A stretch of DNA of 64,000 bases, from NCBI RefSeq assembly GCF_000686025.1, contig NZ_JMLQ01000002.1:558001-622000 (forward strand). Reading direction: 5' to 3'. Positions 16,063 through 23,881 of the stretch are shown here, piece by piece (the first letter of the stretch is position 1; the number at the start of each line of letters is the position of its first letter). Position numbers and translations under genes: made by a program. Source of the DNA: Rhodococcus sp. UNC23MFCrub1.1 (GTDB lineage Bacteria > Actinomycetota > Actinomycetes > Mycobacteriales > Mycobacteriaceae). Under the pieces are notes generated by a model. That model saw only the letters and a program-made list of their open reading frames with translations. It ran no database searches and was not told the origin of the DNA.

Positions 16063-16568
16063 GTGTCATCGATGTGGTCACCGGAGACATCACCACCGTG
16101 CGCGCGGACGTGATCGTCAATGCCGCCAACTCGACCCTCCTCGGTGGAGGTGGGGTGGACGGCGCCATCCACCGCGCAGGCGGACGAGAGATCCTCGACG
16201 CCTGCAAGATTCTGCGGGCGACGACCCTCCCGAACGGACTCGACACGGGTGCCGCCGTCGCGACGCCCGCAGGCCGTCTGCCGGCGAGGTGGGTCGTCCA
16301 CACAGTGGGGCCGCGGTACTCGGCCCGCGAGGACCGCTCGCCGATCCTGCGCGCAGCGTACGAGCGCTCCCTTCTCCTGGCTCACTCGCTCGGAGCATCC
16401 TCGATCGCGTTCCCGCTCATCTCGGGCGGTGCGTACGGATGGCCGGTGGAGCTGGCGGTCGCCGAACAGGTGCGCGCGGTGACGTCGGCGCCCATGTCCG
16501 TTGATCTCGTGACCCTGGTCGCCTACTCGGCCGAGGTGCACCGCATGACGACGCGGGCCGTCGGCTGA
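16059..16568 (+). CDS. Macrodomain protein, O-acetyl-ADP-ribose deacetylase type
   Basis: The product has 169 residues, a single macrodomain. It begins VVTGDITTVRADVIVNAANS and contains LLGGGGVDGAIHRAGG and PLISGGAYGWP, the conserved ADP-ribose-binding loops of the MacroD/YmdB class. These enzymes hydrolyse O-acetyl-ADP-ribose or remove ADP-ribose from acidic residues. The ATGA overlap with the glycohydrolase gives a coupled pair that could release and process ADP-ribose from different linkages. The convergent DoxX-like gene ends four bases downstream. Confidence 0.93.
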   Translation: MSVIDVVTGDITTVRADVIVNAANSTLLGGGGVDGAIHRAGGREILDACKILRATTLPNGLDTGAAVATPAGRLPARWVVHTVGPRYSAREDRSPILRAAYERSLLLAHSLGASSIAFPLISGGAYGWPVELAVAEQVRAVTSAPMSVDLVTLVAYSAEVHRMTTRAVG

Positions 16569-16572
16569 CCGG

Positions 16573-16998
16573 TCATCGCCGACGTGCTCGCCACGCCGAC
16601 CAGGCGCCGGTGGCCCACAGAGCCCAGATCACCAGCGATGGCTGGAACAGCAGCCGGATACCTCGTGCCCGATCGGTGTCCAGCCCGAAAGCGTCTGTGT
16701 GCGTGACGAACTGAGAGATGTTGCCCGGGAACACGGCGACGAAGAACAGCGCCGTGACCCACCCCACCGCCACCCGGTACCGCGTCAGGGCGACGAGAGC
16801 CAGGCCCAGCACCACCTCGACGACACCCGATGCGACCACCACGAGATCGGTGTCGAGCGGCATCCACGTCGGTACCTGCGCGGCGAACTCCTGCCGGGCC
16901 CAGAACAGGTGGCTCAGTCCGGCGAACACCAGGAACGCGCCGAGGACGAGCCGCCCGACGATACGAGGCACGGTCGCAGGGGCAGGGCGCGTGGTCAT
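16573..16998 (-). CDS. DoxX-like four-helix membrane protein
   Basis: The product has 141 residues and four hydrophobic helices (about 13-30, 48-68, 74-92 and 112-132). RIVGRLVLGAFLVFAGLSHLFW at the start is the usual first helix of DoxX/SURF4-type proteins. The ATG at 16996-16998 is chosen because upstream in-frame sequence is Arg/Ser-rich and not protein-like. The role is unknown. It lies end to end with the macrodomain gene and 10 bases from the next small gene on the same strand. Confidence 0.8.
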   Translation of the reverse strand: MTTRPAPATVPRIVGRLVLGAFLVFAGLSHLFWARQEFAAQVPTWMPLDTDLVVVASGVVEVVLGLALVALTRYRVAVGWVTALFFVAVFPGNISQFVTHTDAFGLDTDRARGIRLLFQPSLVIWALWATGAWSAWRARRR

Positions 16999-17008
16999 GC
17001 CTGCCACC

Positions 17009-17254
17009 CTACGAGGCGCCGCGCTGCCGGTCCGGTCGGCCGAGAACGCGGCCCAGCTCCTCGTGGGCGTAGACCCTGTTCTCGCAGTAGACGGCGCCGC
17101 CGACGCACTCCTCGTCGTCGCAGTCGCAGAACCTGTACGGCTCCGCGTTCCAGCGGCTGCCGTACTGCGACCCCGGCTCCGCGACGAGTGCGGCGACCTC
17201 GCGCACCGTCCTCTGCTCGCTGCGTCTGCGCTGCCCCCGGCGATGTCCGCCCAT
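17009..17254 (-). CDS. Small cysteine-containing hypothetical protein
   Basis: The product has 81 residues: a basic N-terminus, then a compact segment FCDCDDEECVGGAVYCEN with four cysteines and several acidic residues, then a helix (VYAHEELGRVLG). A GGGGGA ribosome-like site precedes the ATG. The cysteines could bind a metal or form disulfides. I recognise no family. It lies between the agmatine deiminase gene and the DoxX-like gene, all on the same strand. Confidence 0.5.
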   Translation of the reverse strand: MGGHRRGQRRRSEQRTVREVAALVAEPGSQYGSRWNAEPYRFCDCDDEECVGGAVYCENRVYAHEELGRVLGRPDRQRGAS

Positions 17255-17284
17255 GTCCGTCCCCCCGTTGTCGGTGGCGTCACG

Positions 17285-18301
17285 CTAGGGGAGGGGTACG
17301 ACAGGCGCCGGCTGATGTTGAGTGATGCAGTGGATGCCGCCGCCGCGGGCGAACAGCGGCCGGGCGTCGACGCTCACGACGCGTCGGCCGGGATAGGCCT
17401 CGGACAGGATGCGCACCGCCTCGTCGTCGTTCGGATCGTCGAAGCGGCAGGCGATGACCCCGCCATTGACCACGTAGTGGTTGATGTAGCTGTAGTCGAC
17501 GACGCCCTCGTCGTCCCGCAGCACGGTCGGTGCGGGAACCGGAACGACACGGAGTCCCTCCCGGGTGAGGAGATCCATGACGTCGCGGCTGATCTCGTGG
17601 TCCGGATGCGTGGGGTCGCGCTGGTCGTGCACGAGGGCGACGCCCGGCGTCGGCATCGCGGCGACGATGTCCACGTGGCCGCGGGTGCCGTAGGTCTCCG
17701 AGTCCCGAGTCAGGCCGCGCGGCAACCAGATCGCGCGATCGACACCGAGAGTGCGGGACAGCTCCGCCTCGACGTCCTGCTTCGACCAGGTGGGGTTGCG
17801 TCCGCTGTCGAGCTGCACCGTGTCGGTGAGGAGGACGGTTCCGGCGCCGTCGGCCTGGATGCCGCCGCCCTCGTTGACCATGTCGGACGCGACGACCGGA
17901 ACGCCGGCCGCCCGCGCCACCAGTGCACCGATCCGGGCGTCGTTCTCCCACGTCGCCCACTCCTGCGCGCCCCACCCGTTGAAGACCCAGTCCACCGCGC
18001 CGACGGTTCCGTCGTCCGAGACCACGAAGGTCGGCCCGATGTCGCGCATCCACGCGTCGTCGAGAGGTGCCTCGAGGATCGTGATGCCCGATCCCAGGTA
18101 CTCCGCGGCGACGCGGGCCTCACGGGGATCCACCAGGACGGTCACCGGCTCGAACTCGGCCACGGCGCGGGCGACGGCGGCCCACGTCGTGCGAGCCTCG
18201 TGGCGCTCCTCCTCGGTGTCGCCGAGCGAGTAACCAGGGCTGGGGAACGCCATCCAGGTGCGCTCGTGCGGTTCGCCCTCGGCGGGCATGCGCCACGTCA
18301 C
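17285..18301 (-). CDS. aguA: Agmatine deiminase
   Basis: The product has 338 residues, the length expected for the peptidyl-arginine-deiminase-like family. Conserved parts are DDAWMRDIGPTFV, NEGGGIQADG, GHVDIVAAM and the catalytic Cys325 in GGGIHCITQ. The enzyme hydrolyses agmatine to N-carbamoylputrescine and ammonia. The start overlaps the stop of the upstream carbon-nitrogen hydrolase gene by ATGA, so the two consecutive steps are translationally coupled. It begins the polyamine region that continues to the putrescine oxidase gene. Confidence 0.92.
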   Translation of the reverse strand: MTWRMPAEGEPHERTWMAFPSPGYSLGDTEEERHEARTTWAAVARAVAEFEPVTVLVDPREARVAAEYLGSGITILEAPLDDAWMRDIGPTFVVSDDGTVGAVDWVFNGWGAQEWATWENDARIGALVARAAGVPVVASDMVNEGGGIQADGAGTVLLTDTVQLDSGRNPTWSKQDVEAELSRTLGVDRAIWLPRGLTRDSETYGTRGHVDIVAAMPTPGVALVHDQRDPTHPDHEISRDVMDLLTREGLRVVPVPAPTVLRDDEGVVDYSYINHYVVNGGVIACRFDDPNDDEAVRILSEAYPGRRVVSVDARPLFARGGGIHCITQHQPAPVVPLP

Positions 18302-19239
18302 CGGGTACCCGCCACGGGCTGGGTGAGGGTGCCGTACGTGTCCGGACGTCGGGTGTCGAGGAACGGGAACAGCGTCAGCCAGTCGCCACGCTGGTCGAGG
18401 TCGAGATCGGCGACCAGGACGGCCGAGCGGTCGCGGGGAGCCGACACGAGAACGCGGCCGTACGGGTCGGAGATGAACGAGGAACCGTAGAACGTGATGG
18501 CGCCCTCGTCACCGTGGCGGTTGGGTACCACCATGAACGTGCCGTTGGCGATGCCGTTGCCGACGATGACCTGCTGCCAGAGAGGTTGGGTGTCGAAGTC
18601 GGGATGATCCGGCTCCGAGCCGATGGCCGTCGGATAGACCAGGACCTCCGCGCCGGCCACCGAGTAGGCCCGCGCGACCTCGGGGAACCACTCGTCCCAG
18701 CACGTCGGCATTCCCAGTGCGAGGTCCGCCGCACGGTGCACGGGGTACGGGTCGTCGGCAGGTCCGGGGCGGAAGTACGTGTCCTCGTGGTAGCCGGCGG
18801 TGACGGGAATGTGCAGTTTCCGAGTCCGGGCCGTCACCTCGCCGTCGGGCGAGACCAGGACGGCGGTGTTGTACCCGAGGCCGTCGCCGACGGTGTCGTC
18901 GCGTTCGTACAGCGACGCGTGCACGACGATGCCGTGACGCGCGGCGACCTCGGCGGCGAAGGTGACCGTCGGCCCGGTGGCCAGGTCCTCCGCGCTGCGG
19001 GCGGGGTTCTCGCCGCCCGGCACGAACGCCGGATAGCGGCTGAGGGTCAGCTCCGGGAGGAAGACGATGCGAGCGCCTTCACCTGCCGCAGTGGCGATCC
19101 CGTCCTCCAGTTCGGCGCGCACCACGCTCGGATCCTCGTGCCACCGATGCTGCACCAGCGCCACTCGTACCGGTGGGCGGCCGGTCTCGCGCGTGCGGGC
19201 GGGCGACGGCGGAGGGGTGGTGGCGGTGATGGTCAGCAT
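18298..19239 (-). CDS. aguB: Carbon-nitrogen hydrolase, probable N-carbamoylputrescine amidase
   Basis: The product has 313 residues. The nitrilase-superfamily triad is Glu63 (FLPELTLSRYP), Lys141 (RTRKLHIP) and Cys180 (PTCWDEWFPE). N-carbamoylputrescine amidase yields putrescine, carbon dioxide and ammonia, and the overlapping agmatine deiminase gene makes that substrate, so context supports the call. The ATG at 19237-19239 is used because a longer frame would enter the intergenic operator and the tetR gene. Transcription probably starts in the divergent gap with tetR, where a perfect 17-base dyad lies. Confidence 0.88.
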   Translation of the reverse strand: MLTITATTPPPSPARTRETGRPPVRVALVQHRWHEDPSVVRAELEDGIATAAGEGARIVFLPELTLSRYPAFVPGGENPARSAEDLATGPTVTFAAEVAARHGIVVHASLYERDDTVGDGLGYNTAVLVSPDGEVTARTRKLHIPVTAGYHEDTYFRPGPADDPYPVHRAADLALGMPTCWDEWFPEVARAYSVAGAEVLVYPTAIGSEPDHPDFDTQPLWQQVIVGNGIANGTFMVVPNRHGDEGAITFYGSSFISDPYGRVLVSAPRDRSAVLVADLDLDQRGDWLTLFPFLDTRRPDTYGTLTQPVAGTR

Positions 19240-19258
19240 CGGGTGTCCTCGTCCGTAA

Positions 19259-19275
19259 AACGAATGTGATTCGTT
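19259..19275. promoter_or_regulatory. Perfect palindromic operator between aguB and tetR
   Basis: AACGAAT-gtg-ATTCGTT: 7-bp arms with a 3-base centre, in the 82-base gap between the divergent aguB (start 19239) and tetR (start 19322). The stretch is AT-rich against a GC-rich background. TetR-family repressors commonly bind such a dyad between their own gene and their target, so autoregulation plus control of aguBA is likely. Confidence 0.65.
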
Positions 19276-19321
19276 AAGTATGGTGTGACGACGGCCCGAA
19301 CGCAAGAGGAAGGAGCCGGCG

Positions 19322-19924
19322 ATGCCGCGTCCGTCGACACGGTTGCTGTCCACCGACCTGATCACCGATGCCGCACTCGCGCTGGTCGATCGGCACGGCG
19401 ACTTCACGATGCCGGGACTCGCCGAGCGGCTGGCGGTGCGGCCGTCGTCGTTGTACAACCACGTGGCGGGGCGGGCCGAGATCGTGGAATTGATGCGTAC
19501 GCGCATGATGGCGGGCATCGAGATCCCGGCCGACTCCCGCGACTGGAGTGAGGCGGTCTCCCGCATCGCGCAGGAGTACCGCCGCCACTACGCCCGACAT
19601 CCGCGCGCCATCCCGCTGTTCACGGCGCACACGGTGCGCTCCGCCGTGGCGTTCGACATGTACAACGCGTTGGCGACGGCCCTGTCCGACGGCGGCTTCG
19701 CGCCCGCCGAGGTGCTGCACGCGATCACCGCCGTCGACAGTTTCGTCCTGGGGTCAGCGCTCGATCTCGCAGCGCCCGAACAGGTCTGGGCCTCGGCCGA
19801 CGAAGCGAACGACGCCATGCGCGCGGCGCTGGAGACCTCGGGCGCCGGCCGCGCGGACGCGGCGTTCGAGTTCGGGCTCGCAGCGCTCATCGCGGGGCTG
19901 CAGGCACGCTCGCCCCGCAGCTGA
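19322..19924 (+). CDS. TetR/AcrR-family transcriptional regulator
   Basis: The product has 200 residues. The N-terminal TetR DNA-binding domain (about 10-58) includes FTMPGLAERLAVRPSSLYNHVAGRAEIVELM, followed by an all-helical ligand-binding domain. A GGAAGGA ribosome site precedes the ATG. It is divergent from aguB-aguA and separated from it by a perfect dyad, so it very probably represses the agmatine genes; agmatine or N-carbamoylputrescine is the natural guess for the inducer. Its stop codon falls within the first unit of a 16-bp tandem repeat. Confidence 0.9.
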   Translation: MPRPSTRLLSTDLITDAALALVDRHGDFTMPGLAERLAVRPSSLYNHVAGRAEIVELMRTRMMAGIEIPADSRDWSEAVSRIAQEYRRHYARHPRAIPLFTAHTVRSAVAFDMYNALATALSDGGFAPAEVLHAITAVDSFVLGSALDLAAPEQVWASADEANDAMRAALETSGAGRADAAFEFGLAALIAGLQARSPRS

Positions 19925-19968
19925 CGAGCCCCGCAGCTGACGAGCCTCTCAGCTGAAGAGCCTCTCAG
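19913..19968. repeat. 16-bp tandem repeat spanning the tetR and permease stop codons
   Basis: Units at 19913-19928 and 19929-19944 are identical (CCCCGCAGCTGACGAG). The unit at 19945-19960 is a diverged copy (CCTCTCAGCTGAAGAG), and a half unit follows (19961-19968). Each full copy centres on CAGCTG and is weakly self-complementary. The array covers the tetR stop (19922-19924) and the permease stop (19965-19967), the only gap between the convergent genes, so it may serve as a two-way transcription stop. Confidence 0.8.
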
Positions 19969-21488
19969 CCCACCAGGTCGGCTTCGTCCTTCAAAGCCTC
20001 GGTGTCGACGGTGAGCGTCTCGCCGCGGAAGAACGCCGGCGTCACGAAGCGCATGACCATCATGAGAACTGCACCCACGATGAGGATGCCGAAGCCCAGG
20101 AAGAACACCAGTCCGATGCCGCCGATCTCGGCGCCGCTGCCGTTCTCCGGGTCCATGCTCTCCTCGACCGAGACGACGAACACCGCCAACAGGACCAGGC
20201 CACCGAGCAACGGGAAGATCAACCGGAACACCGTGTTCCGAACGCTGGCGAACAGGGTTCGGCGGAAGTGCCACACACAGGCGAATGCGGTGATGCCGTA
20301 GTACCAGCAGATCATGATGCCCAGTGCCGCGATGGTGTCGATCAAGGTGTTCTCCGACAGGAAGGTCACCGCTGTGTAGAAGACCGCGGTGATCACACCG
20401 GCCGCGACGGTGGCGGCGGAGGGGACGAGGAACCGCGGGCTCACCTCGGCGAGCTTCTTGGGGAAGGCGCCGTAAGCCGCCATCGCGAGCGACGTCCGCG
20501 CCGCCGGCAGGAACGTGGTCTGCAGGCTGGCGATCGAGGAGACGAAGACCGCGAGGTAGAGCAGCATGCCGCCCCAGCTGCCGAGTACCGGATCGGCCAG
20601 GGCACCGAAGACGTTCTCCGCGTTGTCGGGATTGCCGAGCCCCAGGCCCTCCTCGCCGACACCGGCGTACATCATCGCCGCGACCGCGACGAGCAGGTAG
20701 GTCAGCAGGATGGTCGCGACGCACAGCAGCCCCGCGCGCCCCGGTGTCTTCGTGGGGTTCTTGGACTCCTCGCCCAGCGTCAGGCACGTGTCCCATCCCC
20801 AGAACGCGAAGATCGAGCCGGTGACGCCGATGACGAAGGCGCCCATGGTGAGTCCGCTGAACGGATCGAACCAGCCGACGTCGAACGACAACCCGGCCGG
20901 TGCGTCCCCCGCGCCGACGTGGACCAGCGCGACGACGGCGAACGCGATCAACAGCACCATCTGGAAGCCGACGAGCGCGAACTGGAGCTTCTCGCTCGTC
21001 GTGATCCCCCGGCTGGCCACCCACGTGGCGAGAGCGATGAACACGACCGTCGTACCGACGTTGACCAGTTTGTTGCCCGGCAGGTCGGCGATGGAGGGAG
21101 TGTCGAACAGCTTCGCGATGAACAAATAGAAGAACTGCACGGCGATGGCCGCGAGGTTGGAGAGCACGATGATGGTCGCGATGACCATGCCCCAGCCGCA
21201 CATCCAGCCCACGTAGGGCCCGAAGGCCTTGGTGGACCAGGTGAACGAGGCGCCGCAGTCGGGTGAGTCGGAGTTCAACTCCCGGTACGCGTAGGCGGTG
21301 AGGAACATGGGGATGAACCCGGCGATGAAGATGGCCGGCATCTTCAGGCCCACCGCGGCGACGATCAACCCGATGCTGGCGGTGAGCGTGTATCCGGGTG
21401 CGACGGACGAGATGCCGAGAACGGCGCCGGACAACGTGCCGATCCGTCCGACGGCCAGTCCCTTGGACGACGTGAGTTCACTGCTCAT
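19965..21488 (-). CDS. APC-superfamily amino acid/polyamine permease
   Basis: The product has 507 residues and about 12 hydrophobic helices. The first helices carry GAVLGISSVAPGYTLTASIG, the unwound-helix region of APC transporters. The ATG at 21486-21488 overlaps the universal stress protein stop by ATGA. It is the last gene of the leftward run 26680 to 19965 (aldehyde dehydrogenase, gabT, gabD, usp, permease), so it probably imports putrescine, GABA or a related amine. The exact substrate cannot be set from sequence. Confidence 0.88.
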   Translation of the reverse strand: MSSELTSSKGLAVGRIGTLSGAVLGISSVAPGYTLTASIGLIVAAVGLKMPAIFIAGFIPMFLTAYAYRELNSDSPDCGASFTWSTKAFGPYVGWMCGWGMVIATIIVLSNLAAIAVQFFYLFIAKLFDTPSIADLPGNKLVNVGTTVVFIALATWVASRGITTSEKLQFALVGFQMVLLIAFAVVALVHVGAGDAPAGLSFDVGWFDPFSGLTMGAFVIGVTGSIFAFWGWDTCLTLGEESKNPTKTPGRAGLLCVATILLTYLLVAVAAMMYAGVGEEGLGLGNPDNAENVFGALADPVLGSWGGMLLYLAVFVSSIASLQTTFLPAARTSLAMAAYGAFPKKLAEVSPRFLVPSAATVAAGVITAVFYTAVTFLSENTLIDTIAALGIMICWYYGITAFACVWHFRRTLFASVRNTVFRLIFPLLGGLVLLAVFVVSVEESMDPENGSGAEIGGIGLVFFLGFGILIVGAVLMMVMRFVTPAFFRGETLTVDTEALKDEADLVG

Positions 21489-22390
21489 CGGGAAGCCTCC
21501 GTCGGATCGGTGCTGCTGGGCATGTCGGAACGGAACTCGGTGCTGGGCACCACCACCATGGGAACGGGCAGTGCCCGCAACATCTTCGACGCGGTCGAGC
21601 CGAGGAACAGGCGGCGCGGTTGTGCCAGTCGGCTGGACCCGACGACGACCACGTCGCCGTCCTCCCACGTCAGACCGGACACCGCGGCCTCGACCGTCGA
21701 GCCGTCGGCAACCGAGGACGTCACCGTCAGACTCTCGGGCAGACCGGACCGGGCGGCGTCGAGCATCTGCTGTGCGTGGTCGATGGCGCGCGCCTCTCGG
21801 TCCGGGTCGCGCAGGGACTCGACGTCGGAGGTGTCGTCGAGCGGAACGAGCGAGAGCAGTCGCAGCGACGTGTGCATCCGCTCGCACGACCGGACCGCGG
21901 TGCGTAGCACGAGGTCGGCGCCCGTGCGGGTGCCCATGGCACACGTCACGTCGCGGATCCGGTCGGCTGTCGACGTGCGATACCCGAACGGCGCCAGGGC
22001 CAACGGGATCGGGGCGGAGTGCAGCAGCTCGGTCGACACGGTGCCCAGAGTGTGGCGTCCGAGCAGGCCGTCCTTGGCGCCACCGACGACGATGGCGTCC
22101 GACCCGAGCCGCGCCGCCTCGTCCATGAGGCCGGACGAGAACGACTCCGAGAAGCTCAGATGCACCGCGGTCTCGATGTCGTCGGGCACCGACGCGGCTG
22201 CCTGGTCGAGCCACGCCCGGCCGCGCTGGGCGAGCAGTTCGGCGAACCTGGCCTCGGCCGGGACGGCGCGGTCGGGCGGCACCACCATGCAGATGTCCAA
22301 CGCCGCACCCAGACTGCGGGCCAGCTGCACACCCAGGACGAGCCCGTCCTCTCCTGTGGGAGTGGCGAGATAACCGACGATCAACCGCAT
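21485..22390 (-). CDS. Tandem universal stress protein (two UspA domains)
   Basis: The product has 301 residues with two Usp domains. Each ends in the nucleotide-binding pattern: VVGGAKDGLLGRHTLGTVSTELL in the first half and VVGSSRLAQPRRLFLGSTASKML in the second, so ATP binding is likely. It overlaps the downstream permease (ATGA) and lies 36 bases after gabD. Usp genes fused to or paired with transporters are known to modulate transport; coupling to the polyamine permease would fit, but this is inference. Confidence 0.9.
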   Translation of the reverse strand: MRLIVGYLATPTGEDGLVLGVQLARSLGAALDICMVVPPDRAVPAEARFAELLAQRGRAWLDQAAASVPDDIETAVHLSFSESFSSGLMDEAARLGSDAIVVGGAKDGLLGRHTLGTVSTELLHSAPIPLALAPFGYRTSTADRIRDVTCAMGTRTGADLVLRTAVRSCERMHTSLRLLSLVPLDDTSDVESLRDPDREARAIDHAQQMLDAARSGLPESLTVTSSVADGSTVEAAVSGLTWEDGDVVVVGSSRLAQPRRLFLGSTASKMLRALPVPMVVVPSTEFRSDMPSSTDPTEASR

Positions 22391-22426
22391 GGTGCGTCCC
22401 TTCGGGAAGCTTCGGTGGAACCGGAC

Positions 22427-23881
22427 CTACTGGAAAGCCACGTACTTCGTGTCGAGGTACTCGTCGATGCCCTCGGTGCCACCCTCACTGCCGAGACCGG
22501 ACTGCTTGACTCCGCCGAACGGGGCTGCGACATCGGACACGACGCCCCGGTTCACACCGACCATGCCGCTCGCGATCCTGTCCGAGACACGCAGTGCCCG
22601 ATCGAGATCGCGGGTGTAGATGTATGCGGCGAGTCCGAACTCGGTGTCGTTGGCGGCATCGACGGCGTCCTGCTCGTCCACGAAACTCGTGATGGCCGCG
22701 ACGGGTCCGAAGATCTCCTCGCGCACGATGCGTGCGGACGGCGGAACCTCGTCGAGCACGGTGGGTTCGAAGAACCACCCCGGGCCGTCGATGACGTGAC
22801 CACCCGTGCGCACGCGGGCACCGGCGGCGACCGCATCGTCGACGAGGGATCGGACGTTGGTGCGCTGCTTCTCGTTCACCAGCGGCCCCACGTTCGTCCC
22901 GTCGCTCGAGCCGGGCCCGACGGTGAGCGCCGCGATCCGTGCGGTGAGCTTCTCCGTGAACTCCTCGCGGACGCTCTCGGCGACGATGAGGCGGTTGGCA
23001 GCCGTGCAGGCCTCTCCGCCGTTGCGCATCTTCGCCGCCATGGCGCCGTCGACGGCGGCATCGATGTCGGCATCGTCGAAGACTACGAACGGTGCGTTAC
23101 CACCGAGTTCCATCGACGTACGCAGAACGTTGCGCGCCGACTGCTCGATGAGGATCTTGCCCACCCGCGTGGAACCGGTGAAGGTGACCTTGCGGAGTCG
23201 CTCGTCGGCGAGCAGGGGCTCGGTGACCGCGGGAGCGTTCGACGCGGGAAGTACCGACAGGACCCCGGCCGGCAACCCGGCGCCCGCCATGATCTCGGCG
23301 AGCAGCAGCATCGTCAGCGGCGTGTCCTCGGCCGGCTTCACCAGTACCGTGCACCCGGCCGCCAGGGCGGGGCCGATCTTGCGGGTTCCCATGGCCAGCG
23401 GGAAGTTCCACGGAGTCACCGCGAGAACGGGACCCACCGGAACCTTCGTGACGAGGATGCGGCCCGCGCCGGACGGAGATTGTGTGTAGCGGCCCTGGAT
23501 GCGCACCGCCTCCTCGCTGAACCAGCGGAGGAACTCGGCGCCGTACGTCACCTCGCCGCGGCTCTCGGGGAGGGCCTTGCCCATCTCGAGAGTCATGAGG
23601 AGCGCGAGATCCTCCGTGCGCTCGATCACCGCTTCCCACGCTGCGCGCAGGATCGTCGACCGTGTCCGAGGTGCGGTCGCCGCCCACTCGTCCTGCACGG
23701 CGACGGCGCTGTCGAGCGCCCGCAGTGCGTCCTTCTCACCGGCATCGGCGACGCGGGCCAGCACGTCACCGGTGGCGGGATCGTGCACCGCGAACGTGCC
23801 GCCGTCCGCGGCGTCGACGAACGCGCCGTCGATCCACAGACCGGTGGGGACGGAGGCGAGCAGGGCAGCAGAGTCGGTCAC
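22427..23881 (-). CDS. gabD: Succinate-semialdehyde dehydrogenase
   Basis: The product has 484 residues, the usual ALDH length. The general base is Glu258 (MELGGNAP) and the nucleophile is Cys292 (GGEACTAANR); PWNFPLAMGTRK lines the cofactor site. GabD oxidises succinate semialdehyde to succinate, the last step of GABA breakdown. The GTG at 23879-23881 overlaps the gabT stop (GTGA), so both are translated together. An alternative reading as another medium-chain semialdehyde dehydrogenase is less likely given the gabT partner. Confidence 0.9.
   Translation of the reverse strand: MTDSAALLASVPTGLWIDGAFVDAADGGTFAVHDPATGDVLARVADAGEKDALRALDSAVAVQDEWAATAPRTRSTILRAAWEAVIERTEDLALLMTLEMGKALPESRGEVTYGAEFLRWFSEEAVRIQGRYTQSPSGAGRILVTKVPVGPVLAVTPWNFPLAMGTRKIGPALAAGCTVLVKPAEDTPLTMLLLAEIMAGAGLPAGVLSVLPASNAPAVTEPLLADERLRKVTFTGSTRVGKILIEQSARNVLRTSMELGGNAPFVVFDDADIDAAVDGAMAAKMRNGGEACTAANRLIVAESVREEFTEKLTARIAALTVGPGSSDGTNVGPLVNEKQRTNVRSLVDDAVAAGARVRTGGHVIDGPGWFFEPTVLDEVPPSARIVREEIFGPVAAITSFVDEQDAVDAANDTEFGLAAYIYTRDLDRALRVSDRIASGMVGVNRGVVSDVAAPFGGVKQSGLGSEGGTEGIDEYLDTKYVAFQ

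Noticed and set aside
15139..16568. Glycohydrolase and macrodomain pair as a DarT/DarG-like toxin-antitoxin system
   Set aside because: No DarT-like transferase is present beside them and the regulator is of the NrtR type; they look like a metabolic or protein de-modification pair.
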